DNA of 64,000 nucleotides from Bacillus sp. REN3 (GTDB lineage: Bacteria > Bacillota > Bacilli > Bacillales > Cytobacillaceae), in assembly GCF_017912555.1 (NCBI RefSeq), contig NZ_JAERSD010000003.1:62001-126000 (forward strand), read 5' to 3'. The notes under the pieces are model-generated. The model ran no database searches. It saw only the letters and a program-made list of their open reading frames with translations, and had not been told where the DNA came from. This document shows, one piece after another, positions 18,548 through 26,379 of the stretch. Position 1 is the first letter of the stretch. Every line of letters begins with the position of its first letter. The translations under genes and the position numbers were made by a program.

Positions 18548-19215
18548 TTCGCAACCCCTCTTTTTAAGTGTTCCTCCATAAATCCATCGACAGTATACTT
18601 TGTCATTCTCCCATCCTCCAAAAATGCGACATGTGTGCAAATTTGCTTGATTTCATCCATATGGTGCGATGCCATGAAAATCGTCTTTCCTGACAGCGAC
18701 TTGAGGATCTGCAGAATTTCCTCGCGGCCAAGCGGATCGAGTCCGCTCGTCGGTTCATCGAGGATGAGGACCTCTGTGTCATAATAGAGCATCACGCAAA
18801 GGCCAAGCCGCTGGAGCATGCCTTTGGAATAGCTCTTTACCTGTTGATGGCGGTCCTCCCACAATGAAACGAGCTTCAATTTTTCCTCGATTTTCCTGTC
18901 ATCGATTCCATCCGTCCCCAATGATGCGAAGAACCGCATGTTTTCTTCCCCGGTGAGATGGGGGTAAAGGTGGAATTTCTCGGGAAGATAAGAAACGATC
19001 TTTTTCCAGTCGCTTTTTTTATTCGGGTAGCCGCCAAGCGTGATCGTGCCTTTTTTGACGGGCTGGAGGCCAAGGATCGAGCGGATCAGCGTTGATTTTC
19101 CCGCACCGTTGCGGCCGACGAGGGCACAATATTCATTTTTTTCGATTGTTAGATGAATATCCTTTAAGACTTGTTTGCTTTTGTATGACTGCGACAGGCC
19201 TTTGATTTCAATCAT
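18544..19215 (-). CDS. nosF: NosF, ABC ATPase of the nitrous-oxide reductase maturation transporter
   Basis: A 223-residue ATPase with GRNGAGKST (Walker A), YSKGMLQRLGLC (signature), VLILDEPTSGLDP (Walker B) and a HHMD H-loop. With NosY it forms the transporter that supports CuZ-site assembly, probably by handling a sulfur species together with NosD. The ATG at 19215 has GGGGG upstream and overlaps the nosY stop by four bases; a longer frame upstream is not used. Confidence 0.88.
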   Translation of the reverse strand: MIEIKGLSQSYKSKQVLKDIHLTIEKNEYCALVGRNGAGKSTLIRSILGLQPVKKGTITLGGYPNKKSDWKKIVSYLPEKFHLYPHLTGEENMRFFASLGTDGIDDRKIEEKLKLVSLWEDRHQQVKSYSKGMLQRLGLCVMLYYDTEVLILDEPTSGLDPLGREEILQILKSLSGKTIFMASHHMDEIKQICTHVAFLEDGRMTKYTVDGFMEEHLKRGVAK

Positions 19216-20009
19216 GATTTTTCCCCCTTGCTGCGGAACAGGATCGAAAGCTCGAAAATGACAATCAGCCAGACGGCCAGATCGATCAGCAGGAACTTCC
19301 AGGGTGCCAGCCACACCATCTTCTCCATTAGCCTTGACATGTGGTTGAGCGAGAACAATCCAAGCGAGGTTTCAAGATAGAATCGAAGTGTATGCATCGG
19401 ATCTAGGAAGTAGAGCCAGGAGAATAGCCTGACATTTTCGTAGGAAACCGATGGGATCGCCTGGATGAACGCGAGATCGACCAGGAAAACGAACAGGAAC
19501 CAGGTGAAGATCACCGCGCCGATCAGCTGCATTTTCGTCTGCGTGATATTTCCCAGGAACAAGCCAAGCTGGTTGAAAATCAGCAGCAGGGCAATGACGG
19601 TCGCAAGGAAATAAAGAAAGCTGGTGAGCTGGAATTGAAGGTACCATTTCATCACGATTGCTAGGATGAAGTACCAGGCTGTGAAAATGCCGATCACGAC
19701 ACTCTGGATGGCCATGCTTTTTTTCAGCAGCAGGCTCCGGTTGGATTCCTTCTTCGTCAGCAGGATCATCGATGTTTTCAGTTCTTTTTCCTGGAAAATC
19801 GAGAAGGAGGAAATGAACAGCGCCAATATTGGGATCAGCAAGATATTCAGGTCATAAAGCGAGAGAAGAAAGGCATCGAACCCAAGCTCATCTGGATATG
19901 ACCGGGCTTCCTGCAAAAGAAAGAAAGAAGAGAGCATGACCATGGCCAGCCCAAGCCAGAGTCCTTTCCCGCGTGCCTGTTCAAGCCATTCCTTCCAAAT
20001 GTAGTTCAT
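19212..20009 (-). CDS. nosY: NosY, permease of the nitrous-oxide reductase maturation transporter
   Basis: A 265-residue membrane protein with six to seven hydrophobic segments, and the ABC-2-type opening typical of NosY (short amphipathic N-terminus MNYIWKEWLEQARGKG, then the first helix). SSFSIFQEKELKTSMILLTKKESN is the cytoplasmic loop expected to contact NosF. It overlaps nosD upstream and nosF downstream by four bases each, so the three are translated as a unit. Confidence 0.85.
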   Translation of the reverse strand: MNYIWKEWLEQARGKGLWLGLAMVMLSSFFLLQEARSYPDELGFDAFLLSLYDLNILLIPILALFISSFSIFQEKELKTSMILLTKKESNRSLLLKKSMAIQSVVIGIFTAWYFILAIVMKWYLQFQLTSFLYFLATVIALLLIFNQLGLFLGNITQTKMQLIGAVIFTWFLFVFLVDLAFIQAIPSVSYENVRLFSWLYFLDPMHTLRFYLETSLGLFSLNHMSRLMEKMVWLAPWKFLLIDLAVWLIVIFELSILFRSKGEKS

Positions 20010-21325
20010 GATAAACGACTCCTTCTTTTCTTGGTCAGCATCCAGCCTGCCATGGATGCGGCGGCGAGGACGGCCAGGGGAAGCCAGGGAATCTGTGCAG
20101 GTTCCTTCTCGCTGACGAGAGGGTATTCATCCTTGACCATCACTTTCTGGGTGCTTAGCACTTCGTTGATTTTTTCATGGATTTTGATTGCAGGGCTTTT
20201 CAGGAACAAGTAGGCCAATTCATTTTCCTCGACTAATTTATAGAGGGAGGATCTATATTCAACAGGTGAGTCGCCGATCTGGTCCTGGTCAAGGTCAAAG
20301 ACAGGAAGATCCGTCCCCCAGTAGTTCCCCATCCCGTTCTGGTTCCATTGATTATAAGATTCAGGGCCGATTGTCAGTACATTGGCAATATTCTTCTTGA
20401 AATGGTTCTTTGTGAACACCTGCGATGTCGAGGTGGTCCATAGCTCGATGCCAATATCATTGTGGAAGAATTTATTGCCCTCAATCCGGTTTTGCGTGGA
20501 TTGTTCCAAGTAGATGCCACGCTGGTTCAAGTAAAATTCATTGTCAAGGACAGTGTTGCTGCTGCTCGTCTGGATGATCAGCCCGAAGGAACGCGAGCCC
20601 TGGTTGAAGGAAAACTGGTTTTCTTTCAGTGTGATGCCCTGCGAGTGCATGATCGCTGCACCGCCTGTATTCTTGTTGAAGTGATTCCTGTAAAATTCAT
20701 TATTGTTTGAGTACATATAATGCAGTCCGTATCTTGTTTCGCTTACTAGGTTGTTGCTGATTTTGTTGTTGTCGGCATACTCGACATATATGCCGTCCCT
20801 TGTGTTGGAGATGTTGCAGTTTTCTATAACATTATTGGCTGTCCTGACCAGCTGGATGCCGTTTCCCTGGCTTCCAAGCTTCCCGGTGCCCTGTCCAGTG
20901 ACTTTGACATGATCAACAAGGTTATGCTTCGAACTATTTATATAGAGTCCATGGTAAACATCGTGAATAACTAGTTTAATAAATTGGTTGTTGTCTCCCA
21001 TTGAACGGACACCGGAATATTCTTCATCCGAGCTTCGGTCCAGGCTGCCGTGTTCAATATTGAGGTTCTTCAGCGTGACATCCGAAGCCTTGATGAGGAT
21101 GACATTCCCCGTGCCGTCACCACGGATGGTCGTTCCTTTCTTCCCGATGATCCTGATTGGTTTGGTTATGGTGATATTGCCTTCATACATCCGTCCCTCG
21201 AGCTCCAGTTCGCCGTTTATTGGAGTCCGATCAATCAACTGCTGCAGGCCGGCATCTGCCGAGACAGGCAGGGTGGAAAAAATCCAGACGCCTATCCCAA
21301 CAAATAAGATGAGTAGTTTGTTCAT
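20006..21325 (-). CDS. nosD: NosD, exported right-handed beta-helix maturation protein
   Basis: A 439-residue protein: Sec signal peptide (1-24), many 22-24-residue beta-helix (PbH1/CASH) repeats such as NNVIENCNISNTRDGIYVEYADNNKISNN, and a C-terminal membrane anchor (LAVLAAASMAGWML) with a basic tail. NosD interacts with NosFY and is needed to build the CuZ centre of NosZ. The ATG at 21325 sits in an ATGA overlap with the upstream gene and follows GGAGAG. Confidence 0.93.
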   Translation of the reverse strand: MNKLLILFVGIGVWIFSTLPVSADAGLQQLIDRTPINGELELEGRMYEGNITITKPIRIIGKKGTTIRGDGTGNVILIKASDVTLKNLNIEHGSLDRSSDEEYSGVRSMGDNNQFIKLVIHDVYHGLYINSSKHNLVDHVKVTGQGTGKLGSQGNGIQLVRTANNVIENCNISNTRDGIYVEYADNNKISNNLVSETRYGLHYMYSNNNEFYRNHFNKNTGGAAIMHSQGITLKENQFSFNQGSRSFGLIIQTSSSNTVLDNEFYLNQRGIYLEQSTQNRIEGNKFFHNDIGIELWTTSTSQVFTKNHFKKNIANVLTIGPESYNQWNQNGMGNYWGTDLPVFDLDQDQIGDSPVEYRSSLYKLVEENELAYLFLKSPAIKIHEKINEVLSTQKVMVKDEYPLVSEKEPAQIPWLPLAVLAAASMAGWMLTKKRRSRLS

Positions 21326-21885
21326 TTTCTTCTCTCCAGCCAAAAAGGCAGGATGGTAAGGATGAAAGCTGCTCCAAGGATGAAGGAGCCTGTAGTGAAA
21401 TAACTGTTTGTCACAAAGTTTGCCAGCGTGTTCTCTCCAATAATCGGCGGTACAAAAGGATCCAGCTCGATTGGTGCCTTCGGGTCAAGCTCGGTGCCGA
21501 ATTTGGACAGCCACCTCTTCATGTCGTAAATGCCAAGCGCGCCGCCGATGGCTAGCAAACCAGCGGGAATGTACAGAAGGGCTTTCCTTCTTGCCAAAGC
21601 GATGATGACGAAAATGACAGCAAGGCCAATGATCAATCCCGGAAGGTATTTCAGCTCGGGAAAGCTCTCGTTGCTGAAAGGAGCCATGCCGATATAATGG
21701 TTCAAGCCATTGACGATTTCGATGTCTCCCTCAAGCTTGCTGGGATAGACGACAATATCAAGCCCTTCAGGGTATTGGGGCGCAAAGAATTTCATTCCCC
21801 ACCAAGGGAATTTCATGGAGGCGAATAGCAGAGCCGCAGCTCCGATCAGGCTCAGCATCGAACCGACGGATATTTTTTTAGCCAC
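21322..21885 (-). CDS. nosB: NosB-like integral membrane protein of the clade II nos cluster
   Basis: A 187-residue membrane protein with about four hydrophobic segments (near residues 8-22, 70-87, 92-109 and 160-178) and an extracytoplasmic loop of about 45 residues between the first two. Proteins of this size next to nosZ are characteristic of clade II clusters, where they are called NosB; the function is not established. GTG at 21885 is chosen because AGGAG lies nine bases upstream; the ATG three codons earlier abuts AGGAG. It is separated from nosZ by a hairpin. Confidence 0.65.
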   Translation of the reverse strand: MAKKISVGSMLSLIGAAALLFASMKFPWWGMKFFAPQYPEGLDIVVYPSKLEGDIEIVNGLNHYIGMAPFSNESFPELKYLPGLIIGLAVIFVIIALARRKALLYIPAGLLAIGGALGIYDMKRWLSKFGTELDPKAPIELDPFVPPIIGENTLANFVTNSYFTTGSFILGAAFILTILPFWLERRK

Positions 21886-21968
21886 TTTAACCATCTCCTA
21901 TTTGCAAGCGGTAGCGCCTGATTTTTCCGTGGCAAAGGATTGGCGCAACTGCCAGTTTTAAAAGAGAG

Positions 21969-22000
21969 AAAAGGGTACCGGATTTCCGCCATACCCTTTT
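21969..22000 (-). terminator. Hairpin between nosZ and nosB (partial terminator)
   Basis: Stem TACCC with flanking A/T pairs (AAAAGGGTA / TACCCTTTT, 9 bp) and a 14-base loop. On the minus strand it is followed by TTTTCTCTCTTTT. It lies inside the operon, so it probably lowers rather than stops expression of the accessory genes. Confidence 0.55.
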
Positions 22001-22018
22001 CTATGTCCAGCCGCGATC

Positions 22019-23890
22019 TTATTTAGGTTCGACCAATAGGTAACCGCTCATTTCCTGGTGGAGAGCTGAACAGAAGTTTGTGCAGTAGATCGGGAACGTG
22101 CCCGCTTTATCTGCGGTGAATTCTATCGTGCTCGTCTGGCCTGGCTGGACTTCATAGTTCAGGTCATGGTCCATGATGCCGAAGCCGTGGGTGATATCCT
22201 GGTCAAGGTCGATATTCGTCAAGTGGATGAAGACTTTTTCTCCCTGTTTGACCTTGATTTCGTCAGGGCGTTTTGCTTTTGCGTCAAAGACGAACTTGGA
22301 CCGCATTGCGACACCGTATACGTGGACTTCATTGCCTTTGCGTTCAATCCGCGTGTCTTCCTGCTTCCAGACTGAATTTTCACGTTTCTCGTCTTTCGGG
22401 TAAATCGGGATTGCCTTGATCTTGTCGCGGTGGATTGTCTGAGCATAGTGCGGCTCAGGGTCAACAGGACTTGTGTACACCATCGACATCTTATTGCCGG
22501 AAATGTCGATCAATTCCATTGATTCCGGGTGGGAAGGCCCTACGGAAAGGAAATTGTCCTTCGCGATTTTATTAAGGGAAACGATCCATTTTCCGTCTGG
22601 TGAGGCAGTATCGCCTTCAGCAGCAGTAGAGTGGCCTGGTGAATAGTGTACTGGAATCCGGTCGACGACTTCGCCGGTGTCGATTTTCCACTTAACGATT
22701 TCAGAAGAAATGAACATTGTGTTGTAGGCATGGCCTTTATCATCGAATTGGGTGTGAAGAGGCCCAAGTGCTCCAGGAGGGTCAACTTCACGTTCAACAA
22801 CCTTGTCATATGGCAGGACGGGAATCCCGAATTTTTCATCTTCAAAGGTGTTGTTCTTGATCAGTTCGAACGCTTTCTCAAAGGAGAACACGGTCATCAG
22901 CGGCGCAAGCTTTCCTGATGCGATGAAGCGTGTGCCGTCCGGGGTTACATCAACACCATGCGGCGACTTTGCCACAGGGACTGCATAGATGGATCCTTTA
23001 TGCTTGCGGGGATCGATCATCTTTGCACCGTTGACTTCCTCATATTCTCCATCGGCAATTTTCTTTTCGAGTTCTTTCCAGTTGATCAGGACGATGTAGT
23101 CGCGGTCGTTCTGGGATGCATTGATTTCATTGTTCGTTGTCGCAAACTCTGTGTTGTAAGTCGTCATCACGATCCAGTCGCCGGATATTTTCTTCCCGGC
23201 ATCGGATAGGTCATAGGACCAAGGCGGAAGCATGATTTGGTAAGCTAAATCGAAATCCTTTTTCTTCTGGTCGAATTTGACCATTGAAACGACGCCCTTA
23301 TATTTTTCCTCGAAGTCATCGAGAGAGGCGTATTCCTTGCCGAGCGGGACGGAGAAGCGCGTAGGCATGACAATGTATTCCGTATTTTGCGTGACGAATG
23401 TGCCCGCATGCGGACCGCCCATGTTCGGCATTTCCATGATATCCGCGGTATGGAAAGTACTCAGGTCAACAGCAGCGATCCTGTTATTGGCAACGTCATT
23501 CGCGAACAAGAACTTTCCGTCATATTCGGCATTCGTTTCGGAAATCGCCGGATGGTGGAAATCGCCCCAGGTGTATTTGCCAAGCATTTCTTTCGATTTT
23601 TTATCGAAACCGTAGCCGGTTGCCGGGTCCGGAGTGAAGACAGGCACCGTCCGTATTTTCCTCATCGACGGAAGGCCGTAGACGAACAGCTGTCCTGAGT
23701 GGCCTCCTGAAGAAAGCATATAATATTCATCATGCTCTCCGTATGGGATATACACCTTTTCGGCATTCGACTTATTTGCGGTGTCTTTGCTTGCTTCTCC
23801 TTTAGGCCCTGTTGAAAAATCGGCGAAAAATACGGTTGCCGCCATGAATCCGGCAAGCAGCCCCGAAGCTGCGGGAACCCATTTCTTCAT
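22019..23890 (-). CDS. nosZ: Nitrous-oxide reductase, Sec-exported clade II type
   Basis: A 623-residue copper enzyme reducing N2O to N2 outside the membrane. It has a Sec-type signal peptide (MKKWVPAASGLLAGFMAA) without a twin-arginine motif, the mark of clade II. The seven-bladed propeller holds the CuZ histidines in DFHHPAIS, GGPHAGTF, SPHGVDVTPDG, GPLHTQFD, SPGHSTAAEGD, GPSHPESM and DPEPHYAQTIH. The C-terminal cupredoxin domain binds CuA through YCTNFCSALHQEMSG (CxxxCxxxHxxM). ATG at 23890 follows AAAGGTGGT; another ATG at 23920 overlaps the upstream stop (ATGA) and cannot be excluded. Electrons probably come from the upstream cytochrome c. Confidence 0.97.
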   Translation of the reverse strand: MKKWVPAASGLLAGFMAATVFFADFSTGPKGEASKDTANKSNAEKVYIPYGEHDEYYMLSSGGHSGQLFVYGLPSMRKIRTVPVFTPDPATGYGFDKKSKEMLGKYTWGDFHHPAISETNAEYDGKFLFANDVANNRIAAVDLSTFHTADIMEMPNMGGPHAGTFVTQNTEYIVMPTRFSVPLGKEYASLDDFEEKYKGVVSMVKFDQKKKDFDLAYQIMLPPWSYDLSDAGKKISGDWIVMTTYNTEFATTNNEINASQNDRDYIVLINWKELEKKIADGEYEEVNGAKMIDPRKHKGSIYAVPVAKSPHGVDVTPDGTRFIASGKLAPLMTVFSFEKAFELIKNNTFEDEKFGIPVLPYDKVVEREVDPPGALGPLHTQFDDKGHAYNTMFISSEIVKWKIDTGEVVDRIPVHYSPGHSTAAEGDTASPDGKWIVSLNKIAKDNFLSVGPSHPESMELIDISGNKMSMVYTSPVDPEPHYAQTIHRDKIKAIPIYPKDEKRENSVWKQEDTRIERKGNEVHVYGVAMRSKFVFDAKAKRPDEIKVKQGEKVFIHLTNIDLDQDITHGFGIMDHDLNYEVQPGQTSTIEFTADKAGTFPIYCTNFCSALHQEMSGYLLVEPK

Positions 23891-23916
23891 GAATACTGCA
23901 CCACCTTTTGTTTTGG

Positions 23917-24366
23917 TCATTTTGCTTTAGAAGCTTCTTCAAGGACTTTGACGACACTGGAAATTTCTTCGTCGGTCAGCGGGTTGCCGCCGATTACGCC
24001 CGACATGACAGCAGAAGTTGGTTCTTTCAGGAATTCGGCTACAGGTTTGCCATGCTTTCCTTCCACATTGTTGAATGCTTGTGAAAGGTCTGGCCCGGTG
24101 GCGCCGCCTTTGAGGTTCAAGGACTCCACTGAGTGGCATCCAAGGCATCCTTTTGTCTGCAGGATGTTCTCTTCGCCGCCAGAAGCAGTTTGCTCTGCTG
24201 CAGGCTCGGTTTTTTCCTCCGTCTTAGCCTCATCAGGCTTTGTTTGCTCGGTAGCAACAGAAGGTTGCTCCTCGCTTTTATCCCCGCCAATGACATCGAA
24301 TACGACGTATCCTAGCCCTAGTCCAATAAGAGCACTGATGATGAAATGGATGATCGGTTTCTTCAC
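23917..24366 (-). CDS. nosC: Membrane-anchored cytochrome c, first gene of the nos operon
   Basis: A 149-residue mono-heme cytochrome: N-terminal anchor helix (about 5-27), an Ala/Glu/Lys/Thr-rich linker (30-65), then a class I cytochrome c domain with heme motif CLGCH (about 74-78) and the probable axial methionine in AVMSG. The tail LTDEEISSVVKVLEE is the closing helix. It is the likely electron donor to the CuA site of NosZ. Its coding end lies 26 bases before the preferred nosZ start. Confidence 0.9.
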   Translation of the reverse strand: MKKPIIHFIISALIGLGLGYVVFDVIGGDKSEEQPSVATEQTKPDEAKTEEKTEPAAEQTASGGEENILQTKGCLGCHSVESLNLKGGATGPDLSQAFNNVEGKHGKPVAEFLKEPTSAVMSGVIGGNPLTDEEISSVVKVLEEASKAK

Positions 24367-24469
24367 GTTCTTCCCCCCCTAGAATGGTTTACATGTAAAT
24401 CCTAACTTTTCGATTGAAGTGACTAAGTGATGAACTGCACACATTTATGTTTTTATTGTGAATGATTTG

Positions 24470-24483
24470 TGAAAACGCTTTGA
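24470..24483 (-). promoter_or_regulatory. cre-like site upstream of the nos operon
   Basis: TGAAAACGCTTTGA matches the catabolite-responsive element consensus TGWNANCGNTNWCA except at one position. It is about 105 bases before nosC and adjacent to the FNR-like box. Confidence 0.4.
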
Positions 24484-24488
24484 AATAG

Positions 24489-24504
24489 TGTGAGGCATGT
24501 CACG
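24489..24504 (-). promoter_or_regulatory. FNR/CRP-type box upstream of the nos operon
   Basis: TGTGA-GGCATG-TCACG matches the TGTGA-N6-TCACA palindrome at nine of ten fixed positions, about 123-138 bases upstream of nosC. It fits activation of N2O respiration without oxygen. The divergent ATPase gene starts 131 bases to the other side. Confidence 0.6.
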
Positions 24505-24634
24505 TTGCAAGGGGTGGGTGTATTTGTTGCCCGGGAAATAATTAAGGTGGGCATTCACCCAGGCGGGAAAAGGCGCATATAGTAATCAAGAAGCGACAAA
24601 ATGCTGTGTAAACGGCTGGAGGGAGTGCGGCTTA

Positions 24635-25729
24635 ATGGCAGGAAGGATACTGAATTATTTCGCTGGCGGAAATACGGCGCGGGGATTCCACAGTTTATAT
24701 GATTCCAATCTGCAAGGTCTCAATCGCCTGTTCATCCTGAAGGGAGGGCCGGGGACAGGGAAATCATCACTCATGAAAAAAATCGGCCATGACTGGCTGG
24801 AGAAGGGCTTTGATATTGAATTCCTACATTGCTCATCGGACAGTCAATCGATTGATGGCGTCATCATCCCGAAATTGAAGGCAGGCATTGTCGACGGGAC
24901 AGCTCCGCATGTGATCGAGCCGAAAGCTCCGGGGGCGGTCGAGGAATATGTGAACCTCGGGGACGCATGGGATTCAGGAAAGCTCCAGGCCCACAAAAAA
25001 GAAATCGTCCAGCTCACCGGGCAGATCAGCGGGGCTTTCAATATGGCCTACAGCCTATTTGCCGAAGCTTTGAGGATCCATGATGAGTGGGAGGAATTTT
25101 ATATTGAAAACATGGATTTCCAAAAGGCGAACCAATTCACCCGGGAATGGATCGAAAAACTTTTCGGAGAACGGCAAGGAACCGGAAAGGGAAGGGTACA
25201 TGACCGTTTCCTTGGGGCTGCGACGCCGATTGGCGCTGTCGATTATGTCCCAAATCTCACAGAAACGGTTGAAAAGCGCTATTTCATTAAAGGGCGCCCC
25301 GGATCGGGGAAATCAACGATGCTGAAAAAACTGGCCGCCGAGGCTCATTCACGTGGCTTTGATGTCGAGGTGTACCACTGCGGGTTCGATCCCCACAGCC
25401 TTGATATGGTCATTGTCCGCGAGCTGGGCTTCGCGATCTTTGACAGCACAGCCCCGCACGAATATTTTCCGGAACGGGAAACAGACGAGATCATCGACAT
25501 GTATAGCGAATTGATCGCACCAGGGACGGATGAAAAATATGCCGGGGAAATCGCCGATGTCTCAGCCAGGTATAAAGCAAAAATGGGCGAGGCGATGGCG
25601 TCGCTGGCTGTGGCAAAAGAACTTCATGATGAGCTTGAGAAAATTTATATCCAGGCAATGGATTTTACAAAGATCGAGGAAATCACGAAAAAAATCCACG
25701 AAGAGATCAAGAGCCTGATTGTCCACTAG
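24635..25729 (+). CDS. ATPase with two tandem P-loop domains, function unknown
   Basis: A 364-residue soluble protein made of two similar halves. Half one has RLFILKGGPGTGKSSLMKK, then FDIEFLHCSSDSQSIDGVI and AGIVDGTAPHV. Half two has KRYFIKGRPGSGKSTMLKK, then FDVEVYHCGFDPHSLDMVI and FAIFDSTAPHE. Both Walker A loops are intact, and the same Cys and Asp positions recur after each. I recall such proteins as an uncharacterised ATPase family of bacilli and clostridia. The start follows GGAGGGAG. It diverges from the nos operon; any link with it is unproven. Confidence 0.75.
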   Translation: MAGRILNYFAGGNTARGFHSLYDSNLQGLNRLFILKGGPGTGKSSLMKKIGHDWLEKGFDIEFLHCSSDSQSIDGVIIPKLKAGIVDGTAPHVIEPKAPGAVEEYVNLGDAWDSGKLQAHKKEIVQLTGQISGAFNMAYSLFAEALRIHDEWEEFYIENMDFQKANQFTREWIEKLFGERQGTGKGRVHDRFLGAATPIGAVDYVPNLTETVEKRYFIKGRPGSGKSTMLKKLAAEAHSRGFDVEVYHCGFDPHSLDMVIVRELGFAIFDSTAPHEYFPERETDEIIDMYSELIAPGTDEKYAGEIADVSARYKAKMGEAMASLAVAKELHDELEKIYIQAMDFTKIEEITKKIHEEIKSLIVH

Positions 25730-25783
25730 GCACAAAATTGGGCGCAGTGCATAAAGTAGATGGAAAAACAAAAGAGAGGGGAT

Positions 25784-26221
25784 ATGAGTTTGAATTACAA
25801 CAGCTTCTATCCGAATGACCCATATCAGCAATTAGAAGACCAGTATCATGATATTCATGCCGATGGCAGGATCTTTCCTGGCCAGGGTGGTGGATATCCA
25901 GGCGGAGGTTTCCCTGGGCAGGGCGGAGGAGTGCCAGGCGGGTTCCCAGGAGGACAGCAGGGGGGCGGAGCGCCAACATCCCCGCCGCCGGCGTTCATCC
26001 CCCAGGAAACACAGGCAGCTACGTTTGCCGTCGACCCGGGCGGAATCCGAAGGTGCTTGTACCGCTTCACCTACGTCTGGCTAGTCAATGGCCGCAGCTT
26101 CTGGTTCTACCCTATCTTCGTCGGACGCAACTCTGTGACGGGATATCGCTGGCGCCGCCGCTATGGCTGGGTCTATTTTGGAATCGACCTCAGGATGATC
26201 CGTTCATTCCAGTGTTTTTGA
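25784..26221 (+). CDS. Hypothetical protein with Pro/Gly-rich middle and aromatic C-terminus
   Basis: A 145-residue protein not recognised beyond resembling unnamed bacillus proteins. The N-terminus (MSLNYNSFYPNDPYQQLED) is Tyr/Asn-rich. Residues about 30-75 are a low-complexity run of Gly, Pro and Gln with the step PGGGFPGQGG. The C-terminal 55 residues are compact and unusually aromatic: YRFTYVWLVNGRSFWFYP and GYRWRRRYGWVYFGIDLRMI. There is no signal peptide. The composition recalls spore-coat or surface proteins, which is only a guess. The ATG at 25784 follows GAGAGGGG. Confidence 0.7.
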   Translation: MSLNYNSFYPNDPYQQLEDQYHDIHADGRIFPGQGGGYPGGGFPGQGGGVPGGFPGGQQGGGAPTSPPPAFIPQETQAATFAVDPGGIRRCLYRFTYVWLVNGRSFWFYPIFVGRNSVTGYRWRRRYGWVYFGIDLRMIRSFQCF

Positions 26222-26340
26222 TCGCTGCCTGAAGTGATCATTGACTTTGCCATGATCGGAAAGCTTCGGCAGGCCTAAGACATTTCTGGGCAAAAAAGAT
26301 AGGTGCGGGCGGGATGAAGCCAACCGCAGGAAACATGAAA

Positions 26341-26368
26341 AGAGAGCCCCTGCAAGCAGGGGCTCTCT
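26341..26368. terminator. Bidirectional terminator
   Basis: A 13-bp perfect inverted repeat AGAGAGCCCCTGC / GCAGGGGCTCTCT, with T tract on the plus side. It lies between the convergent Pro/Gly-rich gene and the YjiH-like gene. Confidence 0.88.
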
Positions 26369-26379
26369 TTAACGATTGA

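Noticed and set aside
23891-23920. Upstream ATG for nosZ at 23920
   Set aside because: It overlaps the cytochrome stop (ATGA), but the ribosome site AAAGGTGGT lies between it and the ATG at 23890, which begins a standard signal peptide. Kept as a less likely alternative.
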